From positions 1-44,180 of the forward strand of contig DXEG01000009.1 of NCBI GenBank assembly GCA_019115125.1: a stretch of DNA of 44,180 nucleotides, written 5' to 3'. Positions 8,108 to 16,009 of the stretch are shown here, piece by piece (position 1 is the stretch's first letter; each line of letters begins with the position of its first letter). A program made the position numbers and the translations under genes. This DNA is from Candidatus Blautia faecipullorum (GTDB taxonomy: Bacteria; Bacillota; Clostridia; Lachnospirales; Lachnospiraceae). A model generated the notes under the pieces. That model saw only the letters and a program-made list of their open reading frames with translations. It did no database searches and was not told where the DNA came from.

Positions 8108-9100
8108 TCATTTAAAAGCTTCCATCCCGAAACATTCCTTTCCGAACCTGTCCCACCGTTCCTTCTGCCGGATCAGGATCCGGAGCTTTTCCGTATTTTT
8201 TTCTGAAATCCAGGCCTTGTTATGAGAATAATAGTAATTGGCGATCTTCCAGTATTTATCGGGATAGGTAAATCGTATTCCAAGATACTTCCACTCTTCC
8301 GGTGAAATAGGGCGGACTTTTTGATAGCACTCCAGCATTTCCACGGCAAATCCTGTATCCCAATTATACTTCTCAAGAATTTTTCTCATGAAACGATAAA
8401 GATCGGACATCTGTATATCAAATCCCCAGTGGCTGAAATTCACCACCGCGGTTTCCCGCCCGCTGATCAGAATATTATGCTGATTATATTCTCCATGGCA
8501 GACGCTTCCCCTCTTGCCGGCCTCTGTTCTCAGTTTTTCATACTCTGAATCCAAAAGAAGCCCGAGAGCAGTCTCTCCCTTCTCCACAAAAACTTCCACA
8601 CTGGAAAGGAACGTCTTCTCAAACTCGCAGGAGGGCGACTTCTTCCGGATAAACTTGCGGATCTTTCTCATTTCCTGATTGTGGCGGCGGTATTCGTCTC
8701 TGAGATCAGGTTCCGTATAATACTCCACAAGAGGGATTTTCATCGCGTTATGTATATTGGCAAGGGTTTTTACTCCCTTCAGGACATCCTCCCTTGACCT
8801 GGTATCACATTCCCGTCCCTCGTACCAGCGCTGAACGGTATATGCGATATTATCCCGGTCCCGGCTTATCAGCTCCTTCTCCATGTTTTCCAGATAGCAG
8901 TCCACCCGAAATCCCTCCCGCGCCACTGTATCCAGAAGCTCCTGCTGTTTTTTCAGTTTTTTCTCTGATCCTTTAAACTCCCTGATGATCACAGGGCCCT
9001 GCTCTGTATGGCAAAGAAGGGCGCCTCTGATCCTAAAGGTGGTTTTCGCATTCAGACCGTACTGTTCCAGAACACTGAGTCCATAATCATACAATGCCAT
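8108..9100 (-). CDS. CotS-family spore coat protein (kinase-like fold)
   Basis: The 330-residue product resembles the CotS family: spore-coat proteins with an aminoglycoside-phosphotransferase fold. Recognisable parts are the N-terminal lobe with GPVIIREFKGSEKKLKKQ (Lys in strand 3), IAYTVQRWYEGRECD as the hinge, and a catalytic-loop equivalent CHGEYNQHNIL (201-211). Active phosphotransferases of this fold have H-G-D in the loop and an Asp-containing metal motif after it; here they read H-G-E and VVNFSHWGFD (N221), so activity is doubtful. The gene has AGGGGG before ATG. CATAAGATA upstream (9126-9134) hints at mother-cell sigma control but the -35 is poor. Confidence 0.85.
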   Translation of the reverse strand: MALYDYGLSVLEQYGLNAKTTFRIRGALLCHTEQGPVIIREFKGSEKKLKKQQELLDTVAREGFRVDCYLENMEKELISRDRDNIAYTVQRWYEGRECDTRSREDVLKGVKTLANIHNAMKIPLVEYYTEPDLRDEYRRHNQEMRKIRKFIRKKSPSCEFEKTFLSSVEVFVEKGETALGLLLDSEYEKLRTEAGKRGSVCHGEYNQHNILISGRETAVVNFSHWGFDIQMSDLYRFMRKILEKYNWDTGFAVEMLECYQKVRPISPEEWKYLGIRFTYPDKYWKIANYYYSHNKAWISEKNTEKLRILIRQKERWDRFGKECFGMEAFK

Positions 9101-9212
9101 ATCCCCCTCACATTTTTGTACCTTCTATCTTATGTGGCAGACGGGAGAAAATAGTACAGGAAAGAAGCCTTTGCTGATGTACGGGACCGTCCCGCAGAAA
9201 CTGTCCCGGCAG

Positions 9213-9253
9213 AAAAAAAGGCGTCTCCGGCCTTTTATGACCTGGAAACGCCT
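9213..9253 (-). terminator. Terminator after cca
   Basis: On the minus strand AAGGCGTTTCC pairs with GGAGACGCCTT and is followed by a T run, 33 nt past the cca stop. A plus-strand frame across it (9132-9407) is not a credible gene. Confidence 0.85.
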
Positions 9254-9285
9254 TCCAAAAAATCCCTCATCTCAGATTTTTATTT

Positions 9286-10605
9286 CTATATTAATAGGGA
9301 TAACAAAACATCCTTTTGATTGTCCTCAGGAAATTCCAGAACGTGCTCAAGGAGCTGGTCCAGTTTTTCCCCAATCTGCGGCCCCGGAGGATATCCGGCC
9401 TCGATAAGATCCCTGCCTTTTACCGCCAGAGTCTTCAGGGATACGCACTGTCTCTCTTCCAGGATCCTGGCATAACAGCGGGCCACTCCCTCGAGACGGG
9501 CCGTTTTTTCGTTTCTTTTATAGCTGCTCTGAGCCAGCATATCCGCTTTCTGCACTTCCAGATAAAGCGAAAAAATATCCTCGCCGATACGATTGACCGC
9601 TCTTCGCACCTCCGCCATTTCAGGCAGGGGCCTCGCGTCATGCCAGAGGATCAGACGGCAGACTTTTGCGATCGTATCATTATCGAATTTCAGCCTGCGC
9701 AGGATCGTACGGGCCATCTCCTCTCCCCGGGGGCCGTGGGTTTTAAAATGGTCCCGTCCATTTCCGTCCGTTTTTTTCACCGCAGGTTTTCCGATGTCAT
9801 GAAGGAGCATGGTAAGTCTCAGCACCTTATCCGCCCTGATATTCAAAAGGCTGTTCAGTGTATGCTCCCCCACTGTCCGGCAGTGATGAGGCGTATTCTG
9901 CTCTGTTTCCATACAGGCGTCAAATTCCGGAAGAAACTGGCGGGTAAGTCCTGTCTCATAGGCTGTCCTGAAATAATCCGGGTGAGGAGAAATAAGCAGC
10001 TTTACCAGCTCCGTCTGGATCCGTTCCGCACTGACAAATTTCAGATTGGGCGCCATAGCGCAGATCCCATTCTTCGTTTCTTCCTCAATAGAAAAGCCTA
10101 ACTGCGCGGAAAACCGCACCGCCCGCAGAATCCTGAGCGCATCCTCCCCGAAGCGTTCCATGGGACTTCCCACACACCGTATCACCTGCTCCCTGATATC
10201 GTCCATGCCGTGAAAAAGATCCACAAGTCCTCTGTCAGGATGATAGGCCATAGCGTTAATGGTGAAATCCCGGCGCTTCAGATCCTCCTCCAGGCTGGAG
10301 GTAAACAATACTTCTTTTGGATGGCGGCCGTCCTCGTAGTCGCCGTCCACCCGGTAAGTCGTCACCTCGTAGCTTTCTTTGTCCATCAGCACAGTAACCG
10401 TACCGTGCTGAAGTCCTGTGTCTACCGTCCGGCGAAACAGCGCTTTCACCTGCGCGGGCTCGGCCGAGGTGGTAATATCCCAGTCGTCAGGATTTCTTCC
10501 AAGAACAGAATCCCTGACGCACCCGCCCACTACATAGGCCTCATGCCCGTTTTTTTCCAGTATCCGTAAAATTTTTTCCGCATTGGATGGAATGGTCAGC
10601 TTCAT
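9286..10605 (-). CDS. cca: CCA tRNA nucleotidyltransferase with HD domain
   Basis: This class II enzyme adds or repairs the 3'-CCA of tRNAs with CTP and ATP. The nucleotidyltransferase head has VVGGCVRDSVLGR followed by the acidic DDWDITT, then the RRDFTINAMA motif and the RILRAVRF neck. The C-terminal part carries an HD signature, LLHDIGKP, with downstream H and D residues, so a phosphohydrolase module is also present. The start at 10605 has GGGGAAGAG 8 nt upstream and lies 1 nt after the proS stop, so cca probably shares the proS transcript and its T-box control. The product is 439 residues, normal for the HD-containing form. Confidence 0.95.
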   Translation of the reverse strand: MKLTIPSNAEKILRILEKNGHEAYVVGGCVRDSVLGRNPDDWDITTSAEPAQVKALFRRTVDTGLQHGTVTVLMDKESYEVTTYRVDGDYEDGRHPKEVLFTSSLEEDLKRRDFTINAMAYHPDRGLVDLFHGMDDIREQVIRCVGSPMERFGEDALRILRAVRFSAQLGFSIEEETKNGICAMAPNLKFVSAERIQTELVKLLISPHPDYFRTAYETGLTRQFLPEFDACMETEQNTPHHCRTVGEHTLNSLLNIRADKVLRLTMLLHDIGKPAVKKTDGNGRDHFKTHGPRGEEMARTILRRLKFDNDTIAKVCRLILWHDARPLPEMAEVRRAVNRIGEDIFSLYLEVQKADMLAQSSYKRNEKTARLEGVARCYARILEERQCVSLKTLAVKGRDLIEAGYPPGPQIGEKLDQLLEHVLEFPEDNQKDVLLSLLI

Positions 10606-10606
10606 T

Positions 10607-12046
10607 TTAATATGCTCTTCCCCAGTAAACCATTTTCTTAGCCGGTTTTCCGCAGCAGACGCAGACGTCGCTGATATGCTCCTGTTTGAAAGGCATACAT
10701 CTGGACGTTGCCTGTACGTCCTCTTTGATCTTCTCTTCACATTCCAGGCTTCCGCACCACATAGCTTTTACAAAGCCGGGCTTTGTATTGATGGTTTCTT
10801 TGAATTCCTCGTAATTTTCCGCCGTATAGGTGTGGCTGTCCCGGTGAGCTCTGGCTCTCTCCAGCATCTCCTTCTGCATGACGTCCAGGATTTCCTGAAC
10901 CTTTGCCGGAAGCTCCTCGAAGGAAACGGTGTATTTTTCCCGTGTATCCCTGCGGCAGATCACTGCCTGGCCGTTCTCAATATCCTTGGGGCCACATTCA
11001 ATACGAACGGGGATGCCTCTCATTTCCTGCTCCGCAAATTTATAACCCGGACTTCTGTCCGTGTCGTCTACCTTCACGCGGATACCTGCCGCCTTCAAAG
11101 CGCCGAATATTTCGTCCGCCTTTTCAAGAACGCCCTCTTTTCTCTGCTGGATCGGGATCACCACTGCCTGAACCGGCGCGATCATCGGCGGAAGCACAAG
11201 ACCGCTGTTGTCTCCGTGAACCATGATGATCGCTCCGATGATACGGGTGCTCAGGCCCCATGAGGTCTGATGAACATACTGCAGCTTGTTTTCTTTATCC
11301 GTATACTGGATACCAAAGGCTTTCGCGAAGCCGTCCCCGAAATTATGGCTTGTTCCGGACTGAAGGGCTTTTCCGTCGTGCATCAGCGCTTCGATTGTAT
11401 AAGTGGACTCCGCTCCCGCGAACTTTTCTTTGTCGGTTTTCTGGCCTTTGATCACCGGGATCGCCAGTACCTCCTCGCAGAAATCCGCGTAAACGTTCAG
11501 CATCTGGATCGTTCTTTCCTCTGCCTCCTCCGCGGTAGCGTGAGCCGTATGGCCCTCCTGCCACAGAAATTCTCTGGAACGAAGGAAAGGACGTGTGGTT
11601 TTTTCCCAGCGCACTACAGAGCACCACTGATTGAACACCTTTGGAAGGTCTCTGTGGGACTGGATCTCTTTCTGATAAAAATCACAGAAAAGAGTCTCCG
11701 AGGTAGGACGCACGCAGAGCCGCTCCTGAAGAGGCTCCATGCCGCCGTGTGTAACCCACGCAACCTCCGGGGCAAATCCCTCTACATGATCCTTCTCCTT
11801 CTGAAGGAGGGATTCCGGAATAAACATCGGCATATAAACATTCTGCACGCCAGTCTCCTTAAATCTCCTGTCCAGCTCATTCTGGATATTTTCCCAGAGA
11901 GCGTAGCCCGCGGGCTTGATGACCATGCATCCCTTTACGCTGGTATAACCGCACAGCTCTGCCTTTTTTACCACGTCGGTATACCACTGGGCAAAATCCT
12001 CTTCCATGGAAGTGATCGCTTCTACTAATTTCTTTTCTTTTGCCAT
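10607..12046 (-). CDS. proS: Prolyl-tRNA synthetase, archaeal/eukaryal type
   Basis: ProS charges tRNA-Pro. The 479-residue product is of the shorter archaeal/eukaryal-like class: it lacks the large editing insertion of the E. coli type and ends with a zinc-ribbon-like segment [18 protein letters not shown], whose final Tyr is characteristic. Class II motifs are visible: motif 2 around [25 protein letters not shown] and motif 3 in the [16 protein letters not shown] region. An AAGGAG site precedes ATG. The gene is preceded by a T-box leader, so it is expected to be induced when uncharged tRNA-Pro accumulates. cca follows with a 1-nt gap. Confidence 0.96.
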   Translation of the reverse strand: MAKEKKLVEAITSMEEDFAQWYTDVVKKAELCGYTSVKGCMVIKPAGYALWENIQNELDRRFKETGVQNVYMPMFIPESLLQKEKDHVEGFAPEVAWVTHGGMEPLQERLCVRPTSETLFCDFYQKEIQSHRDLPKVFNQWCSVVRWEKTTRPFLRSREFLWQEGHTAHATAEEAEERTIQMLNVYADFCEEVLAIPVIKGQKTDKEKFAGAESTYTIEALMHDGKALQSGTSHNFGDGFAKAFGIQYTDKENKLQYVHQTSWGLSTRIIGAIIMVHGDNSGLVLPPMIAPVQAVVIPIQQRKEGVLEKADEIFGALKAAGIRVKVDDTDRSPGYKFAEQEMRGIPVRIECGPKDIENGQAVICRRDTREKYTVSFEELPAKVQEILDVMQKEMLERARAHRDSHTYTAENYEEFKETINTKPGFVKAMWCGSLECEEKIKEDVQATSRCMPFKQEHISDVCVCCGKPAKKMVYWGRAY

Positions 12047-12163
12047 GATTTTTCTCCTTTATGATCTTATTAAAAAAGAATCCCGCTCCCTGGCGGAGCG
12101 TTTTATATTATAGGAAAGGTTGTATATAACAGCATAGAACAATTTGGAGTACTTTTCTATAAT

Positions 12164-12402
12164 ATAAAAATAAAAGCCCTCTGATCCCCAATAGGGACCG
12201 AAGGACTTCGGCGGTACCACCCTGATTAGCAGTATCTATGTATTTCATACTGCTCTCTCTTCTTTCCTTAACGCGGAAACCACGCCGTGCTTCACTTGCA
12301 CGGAGCTCCGAGGCCGGTTCCATGATTCACGCACAGAGTCCTCACACCGCCCGGACTCCTCTCTGAGATTGTTCCTCATGTACTATTCTCATCACAGCTC
12401 TT
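12164..12402 (-). promoter_or_regulatory. T-box leader of proS
   Basis: The minus strand carries the conserved T-box bulge AGGGTGGTACCGC (plus 12211-12223) that pairs with the tRNA acceptor end. It is followed by a terminator in which GTCCTTCGGTCCC pairs with GGGGATCAGAGGGC (12176-12206) before an A/T-rich U run. Stem I runs from GAGCT (12396-12400) to its partner near 12301-12310, with an AGTA motif and a GGTGTGAG apical region. The 3' side of the specifier region contains CCG and CCT, both proline codons; which one is read I cannot decide. Between the terminator and proS (12047-12163) there is another small GC hairpin and a TATAAT at 12107-12112 without a good -35. Confidence 0.93.
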
Positions 12403-12512
12403 ATATTCAAAATGATGATATCAGGGGCAAATAGACAAAACCAATGCAAGCTTATAAGAATCTGCCCCCGCAGCGCCGGCGCGTATCCGCGCCGTACTGC
12501 TGATTAAAATTT

Positions 12513-12541
12513 AGTCTATACGAAATTCCTGAAGGTGTCAA
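12513..12541 (-). promoter_or_regulatory. proS promoter (sigma-A type)
   Basis: On the minus strand TTGACA (12536-12541), a 17-bp spacer and TAGACT (12513-12518) lie about 110 nt upstream of T-box stem I. The transcribed gap (12403-12506) holds two extra hairpins: GGCGCG/CGCGCC (12478-12493) enclosed by CAGC/GCTG, and GGGGCA/TGCCCC (12424-12468). Confidence 0.75.
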
Positions 12542-12560
12542 CCCTTGTTTTTAAAATTTA

Positions 12561-12578
12561 TATCAGTTCAGCTCATAC
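12561..12578 (+). repeat. Stray closing-stem half of the intergenic element
   Basis: TATCAGTTCAGCTCATAC matches the left end of the element at 22992 (GTATCAGTTCAGCCATAC) except for one inserted T. It overlaps the stop codon of the dCMP deaminase gene. No other part of the element is recognisable beside it. Confidence 0.4.
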
Positions 12579-13067
12579 GGAAAAGGAAATCTCCCGTCCC
12601 GTCCTGTTATACCTGTAATATCTCACTCCCGCCGCGTCCAGCATCCGCTTTGAAGCGATCACCGACGGAGTGTCCTCATATTTGTCGCAGTCGTAGACAA
12701 CCGTTTTGATCCCCGCCTGAATGATCGCTTTCGCGCACTCGTTGCAGGGAAAAAGAGACACATACAGCTTCGCGCCTTCCAGACTGCCTCCCCGGTAATT
12801 CAGGATCGCGTTCAGCTCGCTGTGGGTCACATAGAGATATTTCGTGTCAAGGGCCTCTCCCTCGCGGGCCCAGGGAAATTCATCATCCGAGCATCCCATA
12901 GGAAAGCCGTTATAGCCCATGGATAAAATCTTATTATCCCCGCTGACGATACAGGCTCCCACCTGGGAGTTCGGATCCTTGGAGCGCATCCCGGAAAGAA
13001 TCGCCACACCCATGAAATATTCGTCCCAGGAAATATAGTCGCTTCTCTTTTGATTATGTGTTTCCAT
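12573..13067 (-). CDS. Deoxycytidylate deaminase (ComEB-like)
   Basis: dCMP deaminase converts dCMP to dUMP, the precursor for dTMP. The 164-residue product has the zinc-site residues of the cytidine/deoxycytidylate deaminase family: HSELNAI (His and catalytic Glu) and PCNECAKAI (two Cys). The GYNGFPMGC stretch is typical of dCMP deaminases and separates this from tRNA adenosine or guanine deaminases. A GGGGAGG site precedes ATG. It is the last gene of an operon behind rpiB, sua5 and an HD protein. The stop codon coincides with the stray repeat at 12561-12578. Confidence 0.94.
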   Translation of the reverse strand: METHNQKRSDYISWDEYFMGVAILSGMRSKDPNSQVGACIVSGDNKILSMGYNGFPMGCSDDEFPWAREGEALDTKYLYVTHSELNAILNYRGGSLEGAKLYVSLFPCNECAKAIIQAGIKTVVYDCDKYEDTPSVIASKRMLDAAGVRYYRYNRTGREISFSV

Positions 13068-13088
13068 GGCAAAAACCTCCCCTGCCCT

Positions 13089-13520
13089 TTAATCGGTCTC
13101 GATCTGACGGATCCTGCGCATATGGCGCTCATCCCCGGAAAACGGCGTATTCAAAAAGGTATCCACAATTTTCAGAGCATGGCCCGGGCCAACCACTCTT
13201 CCGCCCATGGCAAGGATATTGGCGTCATTGTGCAGTCTCGTAGCCTCGGCGCTGAAGCAATCTGAGCATAACGCCGCGCGGATCCCTTTGAATTTATTGG
13301 CGGTGATGGAAATACCGATTCCTGTGCCGCAGATCAGGATCCCCTTGTCACATTCCCCGCTCTGAATGGCTCTCGCCACCTTCTTGGCATAGATGGGATA
13401 ATCCGTGGACTCCAGACTGTCGCAGCCGTAGTCAATATAAGAAATATTCTGCTCGTCCAGATGCTTTTTGATCTCCTGTTTCAGCTCGTATCCTCCGTGG
13501 TCACATCCTAATGCTATCAT
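13089..13520 (-). CDS. rpiB: Ribose-5-phosphate isomerase B
   Basis: RpiB interconverts ribose 5-phosphate and ribulose 5-phosphate in the pentose phosphate pathway. The 143-residue product begins MIALGCDHGGYELK (conserved DHGG) and contains ILICGTGIGISI, with the catalytic Cys, and the RAALCSD region, so it belongs to the RpiB/LacAB family and specifically to the RpiB type. The start ATG overlaps the upstream sua5 stop (ATGA), which implies translational coupling. The neighbouring dCMP deaminase follows 21 nt downstream. Confidence 0.95.
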   Translation of the reverse strand: MIALGCDHGGYELKQEIKKHLDEQNISYIDYGCDSLESTDYPIYAKKVARAIQSGECDKGILICGTGIGISITANKFKGIRAALCSDCFSAEATRLHNDANILAMGGRVVGPGHALKIVDTFLNTPFSGDERHMRRIRQIETD

Positions 13521-14584
13521 TTTTCTTCCTCCTCTGGTATATGAATTACTTTATGTCCTGCCGCTTTTAACAGTCGGTTCATAATAGCCTGTCCCATTTT
13601 TGGCGTATAAAACGCCTCTGAGTAAATTTCGCTCACCTGGTCGCTGTCAAAATTCCGCAGCACCTCGTAAAGATGACGGGCGATCCCCTCCTCTTCCTCT
13701 CTGCTGCCGATGCTTCTGACAATCCCTTCTTCATATCTGCCCGCGGTTTCATCTGTGGCGATGATCCCGGTCCGGCCGCCTGCTTCCGCGGCCTCCTTCG
13801 CTCTCTGATTGATAAAAGCGATCACCTTCTCCTGGGGTCCCTCCACGACGGACAGATCCGCAGCCGGGGCATAATGGCGGTATTTCATCCCGGGCGCTTT
13901 TGGACGGATATTTTCATCTGTGATCAAAAGTCCCCTGTCCATCCGAACCTCTCCCAGAGTTTCCTCAAGCATTTCCAGGGAAATATATCCCGGGCGCAGA
14001 ACAACCGGTACCTTCTCCGTAAAATCCACGATCGTGGATTCAAGGCCGATCCCAACCGGCCCGCCGTCCAGAATCATATCAATGGCGTCACCCAGATCCT
14101 CCTCCACATGCTCCGCCCGCGTAGGGCTGGGTCTGCCGGAAGTATTGGCGCTGGGCGCTGCCACAAAACCTCCCGCCGCCCGGATCAAAGCCTGGGCAAC
14201 AGGATCGCTGGGAAAACGGACGGCCACACTGTCCAGCCCTCCTGTGGTTTCCCCCGGGACGATAGCTGCTTTCGGGAGGATCATGGTCAGCGGTCCCGGC
14301 CAGTATTTTCCGGCAAGGATCCTGGCTTTCTCCGGTATATCCGCCGCAATCTTCTCAAGACTGCCCATCTCCGCGATATGTACGATCAGGGGATTATCAG
14401 AAGGCCGCCCTTTGGCCGCGTAAATTTTTATGGATGCTTCCGGATCAAGGGCGTTCCCTCCCAGTCCATAAACGGTCTCCGTGGGAAAAGCCACCAGTCC
14501 CCCGTTCTTTAGAATCTGTCCGGCCTTTTCTATAATTCCGCGGTCGGGATTTTTCCCGTCCACCACTGCAACTTCTGCCCTCAT
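13517..14584 (-). CDS. ywlC: L-threonylcarbamoyladenylate synthase (Sua5 type)
   Basis: This enzyme makes threonylcarbamoyl-AMP from threonine, bicarbonate and ATP, the first step of the t6A modification at position 37 of ANN-decoding tRNAs. The N-terminal YrdC-like domain has the hallmark AFPTETVYGLGG, then KGRPSDNPLIVHI and AAPSANTSGRPSPT. At 355 residues it also carries the C-terminal Sua5 domain (from about residue 240), so it is the long form as in Bacillus YwlC. It overlaps rpiB by 4 nt. The sua5-rpiB order is known from other Firmicutes. Confidence 0.95.
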   Translation of the reverse strand: MRAEVAVVDGKNPDRGIIEKAGQILKNGGLVAFPTETVYGLGGNALDPEASIKIYAAKGRPSDNPLIVHIAEMGSLEKIAADIPEKARILAGKYWPGPLTMILPKAAIVPGETTGGLDSVAVRFPSDPVAQALIRAAGGFVAAPSANTSGRPSPTRAEHVEEDLGDAIDMILDGGPVGIGLESTIVDFTEKVPVVLRPGYISLEMLEETLGEVRMDRGLLITDENIRPKAPGMKYRHYAPAADLSVVEGPQEKVIAFINQRAKEAAEAGGRTGIIATDETAGRYEEGIVRSIGSREEEEGIARHLYEVLRNFDSDQVSEIYSEAFYTPKMGQAIMNRLLKAAGHKVIHIPEEEEK

Positions 14585-14641
14585 TCTGTCTGTATCCTCT
14601 CATCTATGTCATTGATCATTGTGCAATATGCCTTTGTTCCT

Positions 14642-15223
14642 TCACTGACGGATATAAATCCCCTGAGACTCGATAAAATCGTCCAGCTCCTGGAGGCCGT
14701 CCTGGGCCCAGGTCTCCGACATTACGAACTCCTGCGGAAAAAACATCTCCTCCGCGATGCGCTTCCCTGTTTCGGTGCGGAAAATCTTTTCCACGCTCTT
14801 CTTTATATTTTCCTGTTCCGTATGATTTTCAAAATAATTCACAAGAAAATCCGCTTCCACAAGAATCTGATAGTCCAGTCCCTCTATATTGGAATAGGTG
14901 TGATGATGGCCCGTCAGATAAGAAACTCTCCGGATGACTTTTTCCTCAAATCCAAGCTCTCTCATCATCTTTTCCGCTTCCGCCGGCCCCTCCTGCTCCT
15001 GAAGGGCGCCGTTTTCTCTGCCGTATTTTTCCAATGCCGGCCGAATGCCGATATCGTGCACATAGGCGGCAGCTTCCAGTATATATAAGGATTTCTCATC
15101 CATTCCCTCTTCCTGGCCGATCAGCCTTGCCAGGCTGTGCACCTTGAGGAAATGCTGGATTCTGGCCGGATCTCCCCGGTAAAAACCGATCATTTTTTTA
15201 CAGAGATTATTTAATCTTCCCAT
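14642..15223 (-). CDS. HD-domain phosphohydrolase of unknown substrate
   Basis: A 193-residue HD-domain protein. The metal-ligand pattern is visible as HFLKVHSLA (about 24-32), AAYVHDIGI (about 51-59) and TGHHH later (about 104-108), resembling small predicted HD phosphohydrolases. The substrate is unknown to me; a nucleotide or a tRNA/dNTP housekeeping role would fit its operon with sua5, rpiB and dCMP deaminase but that is only inference. The AGGAGGG before ATG is strong. It is the first gene of the operon and has a good sigma-A-type promoter at 15297-15325. Confidence 0.8.
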   Translation of the reverse strand: MGRLNNLCKKMIGFYRGDPARIQHFLKVHSLARLIGQEEGMDEKSLYILEAAAYVHDIGIRPALEKYGRENGALQEQEGPAEAEKMMRELGFEEKVIRRVSYLTGHHHTYSNIEGLDYQILVEADFLVNYFENHTEQENIKKSVEKIFRTETGKRIAEEMFFPQEFVMSETWAQDGLQELDDFIESQGIYIRQ

Positions 15224-15296
15224 ATTTCCCTCCTGCTGCCATTTTCCCTAAATTCTTTTGTTTCCCTTATCCAATATTCTCAACCATTTTACCGTT

Positions 15297-15325
15297 ATTA
15301 TAAGTTATTTTCAAAAAGTTTACAA
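15297..15325 (-). promoter_or_regulatory. Promoter of the HD-sua5-rpiB-dCMP deaminase operon
   Basis: On the minus strand TTGTAA (15320-15325), 17 bp, and a perfect TATAAT (15297-15302). It faces away from a plus-strand promoter about 50 bp to the right. Confidence 0.7.
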
Positions 15326-15347
15326 CCTACATTTTTCCTACGGGATA

Positions 15348-15356
15348 TGGTATAGT
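15348..15356 (+). promoter_or_regulatory. Extended -10 promoter of the plus-strand HD gene
   Basis: TGGTATAGT is an extended -10 (TG-N-TATAGT) with no clear -35, about 45 nt before the ATG at 15400. Confidence 0.5.
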
Positions 15357-15399
15357 AATAACAGATAAAAGCAAAATATTTTTCCGGGAGGATTTTTCC

Positions 15400-15981
15400 A
15401 TGAACATTATGAACACCTACACCGGCAGGCAATTTGACCCTATGCAGATCACGGAGGATGATGTCTGCCTTGAGGATATCGCCCATGCTTTAAGTCTTCT
15501 CTGCCGGGGCGGCGGACAGCTTATCTGGTTTTATTCCGTAGGACAGCATTCCGTCAACTGCGCGCGGGAAGCGTCCGCGAGAGGCTGGAACGACCGGATG
15601 GTACTGGCCTGTCTCCTCCATGACGCCAGCGAAGCCTACATTTCCGACATTATCCGTCCCGTCAAAATATACCTGGATAATTACCTTGCCATCGAGGATA
15701 AGATCATGAAGGTCATACTGAAAAAGTTCGGTCTTGGGGATATGACTCCGGAAGAAAATGAAAAATGGAAGCAGATCGATAACGATATCCTCACCCACGA
15801 GCTGCAGGCGCTTCTTCCCGGAGAGCGAAACCGGCTCACAGCCCCACTGGCGTCCGTACCGGATCTTCAGGAGCGTCCTTGGCAGGAAACGGAGAAGAAT
15901 TTCCTGAAGATGGCCCTCCAGTATCTGAATAAAACAGCTTCTGACAGCAGGCGCCGCTCTGAGGGGATCGCCGGAAGCTGA
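15400..15981 (+). CDS. HD-domain hydrolase, YfbR-like
   Basis: A 193-residue HD-superfamily hydrolase. Its opening TYTGRQFDPMQI, then the EDIAHALSLLCR region, FYSVGQHSV (metal His), LLHDASEAYISDI (HD pair) and a later Asp in IDNDILTHE match the group of predicted metal-dependent phosphohydrolases related to the 5'-nucleotidase YfbR. E. coli YfbR acts on deoxynucleoside monophosphates; whether this one does is inference. GGGAGG precedes ATG. It is one of only two plus-strand genes, divergent from the HD-sua5 operon and convergent with the DUF2298 pair, with which it shares a terminator hairpin. The last 15 residues are low-complexity and basic. Confidence 0.82.
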   Translation: MNIMNTYTGRQFDPMQITEDDVCLEDIAHALSLLCRGGGQLIWFYSVGQHSVNCAREASARGWNDRMVLACLLHDASEAYISDIIRPVKIYLDNYLAIEDKIMKVILKKFGLGDMTPEENEKWKQIDNDILTHELQALLPGERNRLTAPLASVPDLQERPWQETEKNFLKMALQYLNKTASDSRRRSEGIAGS

Positions 15982-16005
15982 AAAAGCCGGGGATCATTCC
16001 CCGGC
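15981..16005. terminator. Shared terminator between convergent genes
   Basis: GCCGGGGA and TCCCCGGC form a strong stem. On the minus strand it follows the DUF2298 stop within 5 nt and is followed by five T, making a good terminator there. On the plus strand it follows the HD gene stop directly but its T run is displaced. Confidence 0.8.
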
Positions 16006-16009
16006 CGCT

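Noticed and set aside
9126..9134. CATAAGATA as a sigma-K or sigma-E -10 for the CotS-family gene
   Set aside because: The -10 fits, but the AC of a sigma-K -35 is 19 bp away and the sigma-E -35 match is poor, so I did not list it as a promoter.
12107..12112. TATAAT between the proS T-box terminator and the gene, as a bypass promoter
   Set aside because: The hexamer 17 bp upstream (ATGCTG) has almost no match to TTGACA and there is no extended -10.
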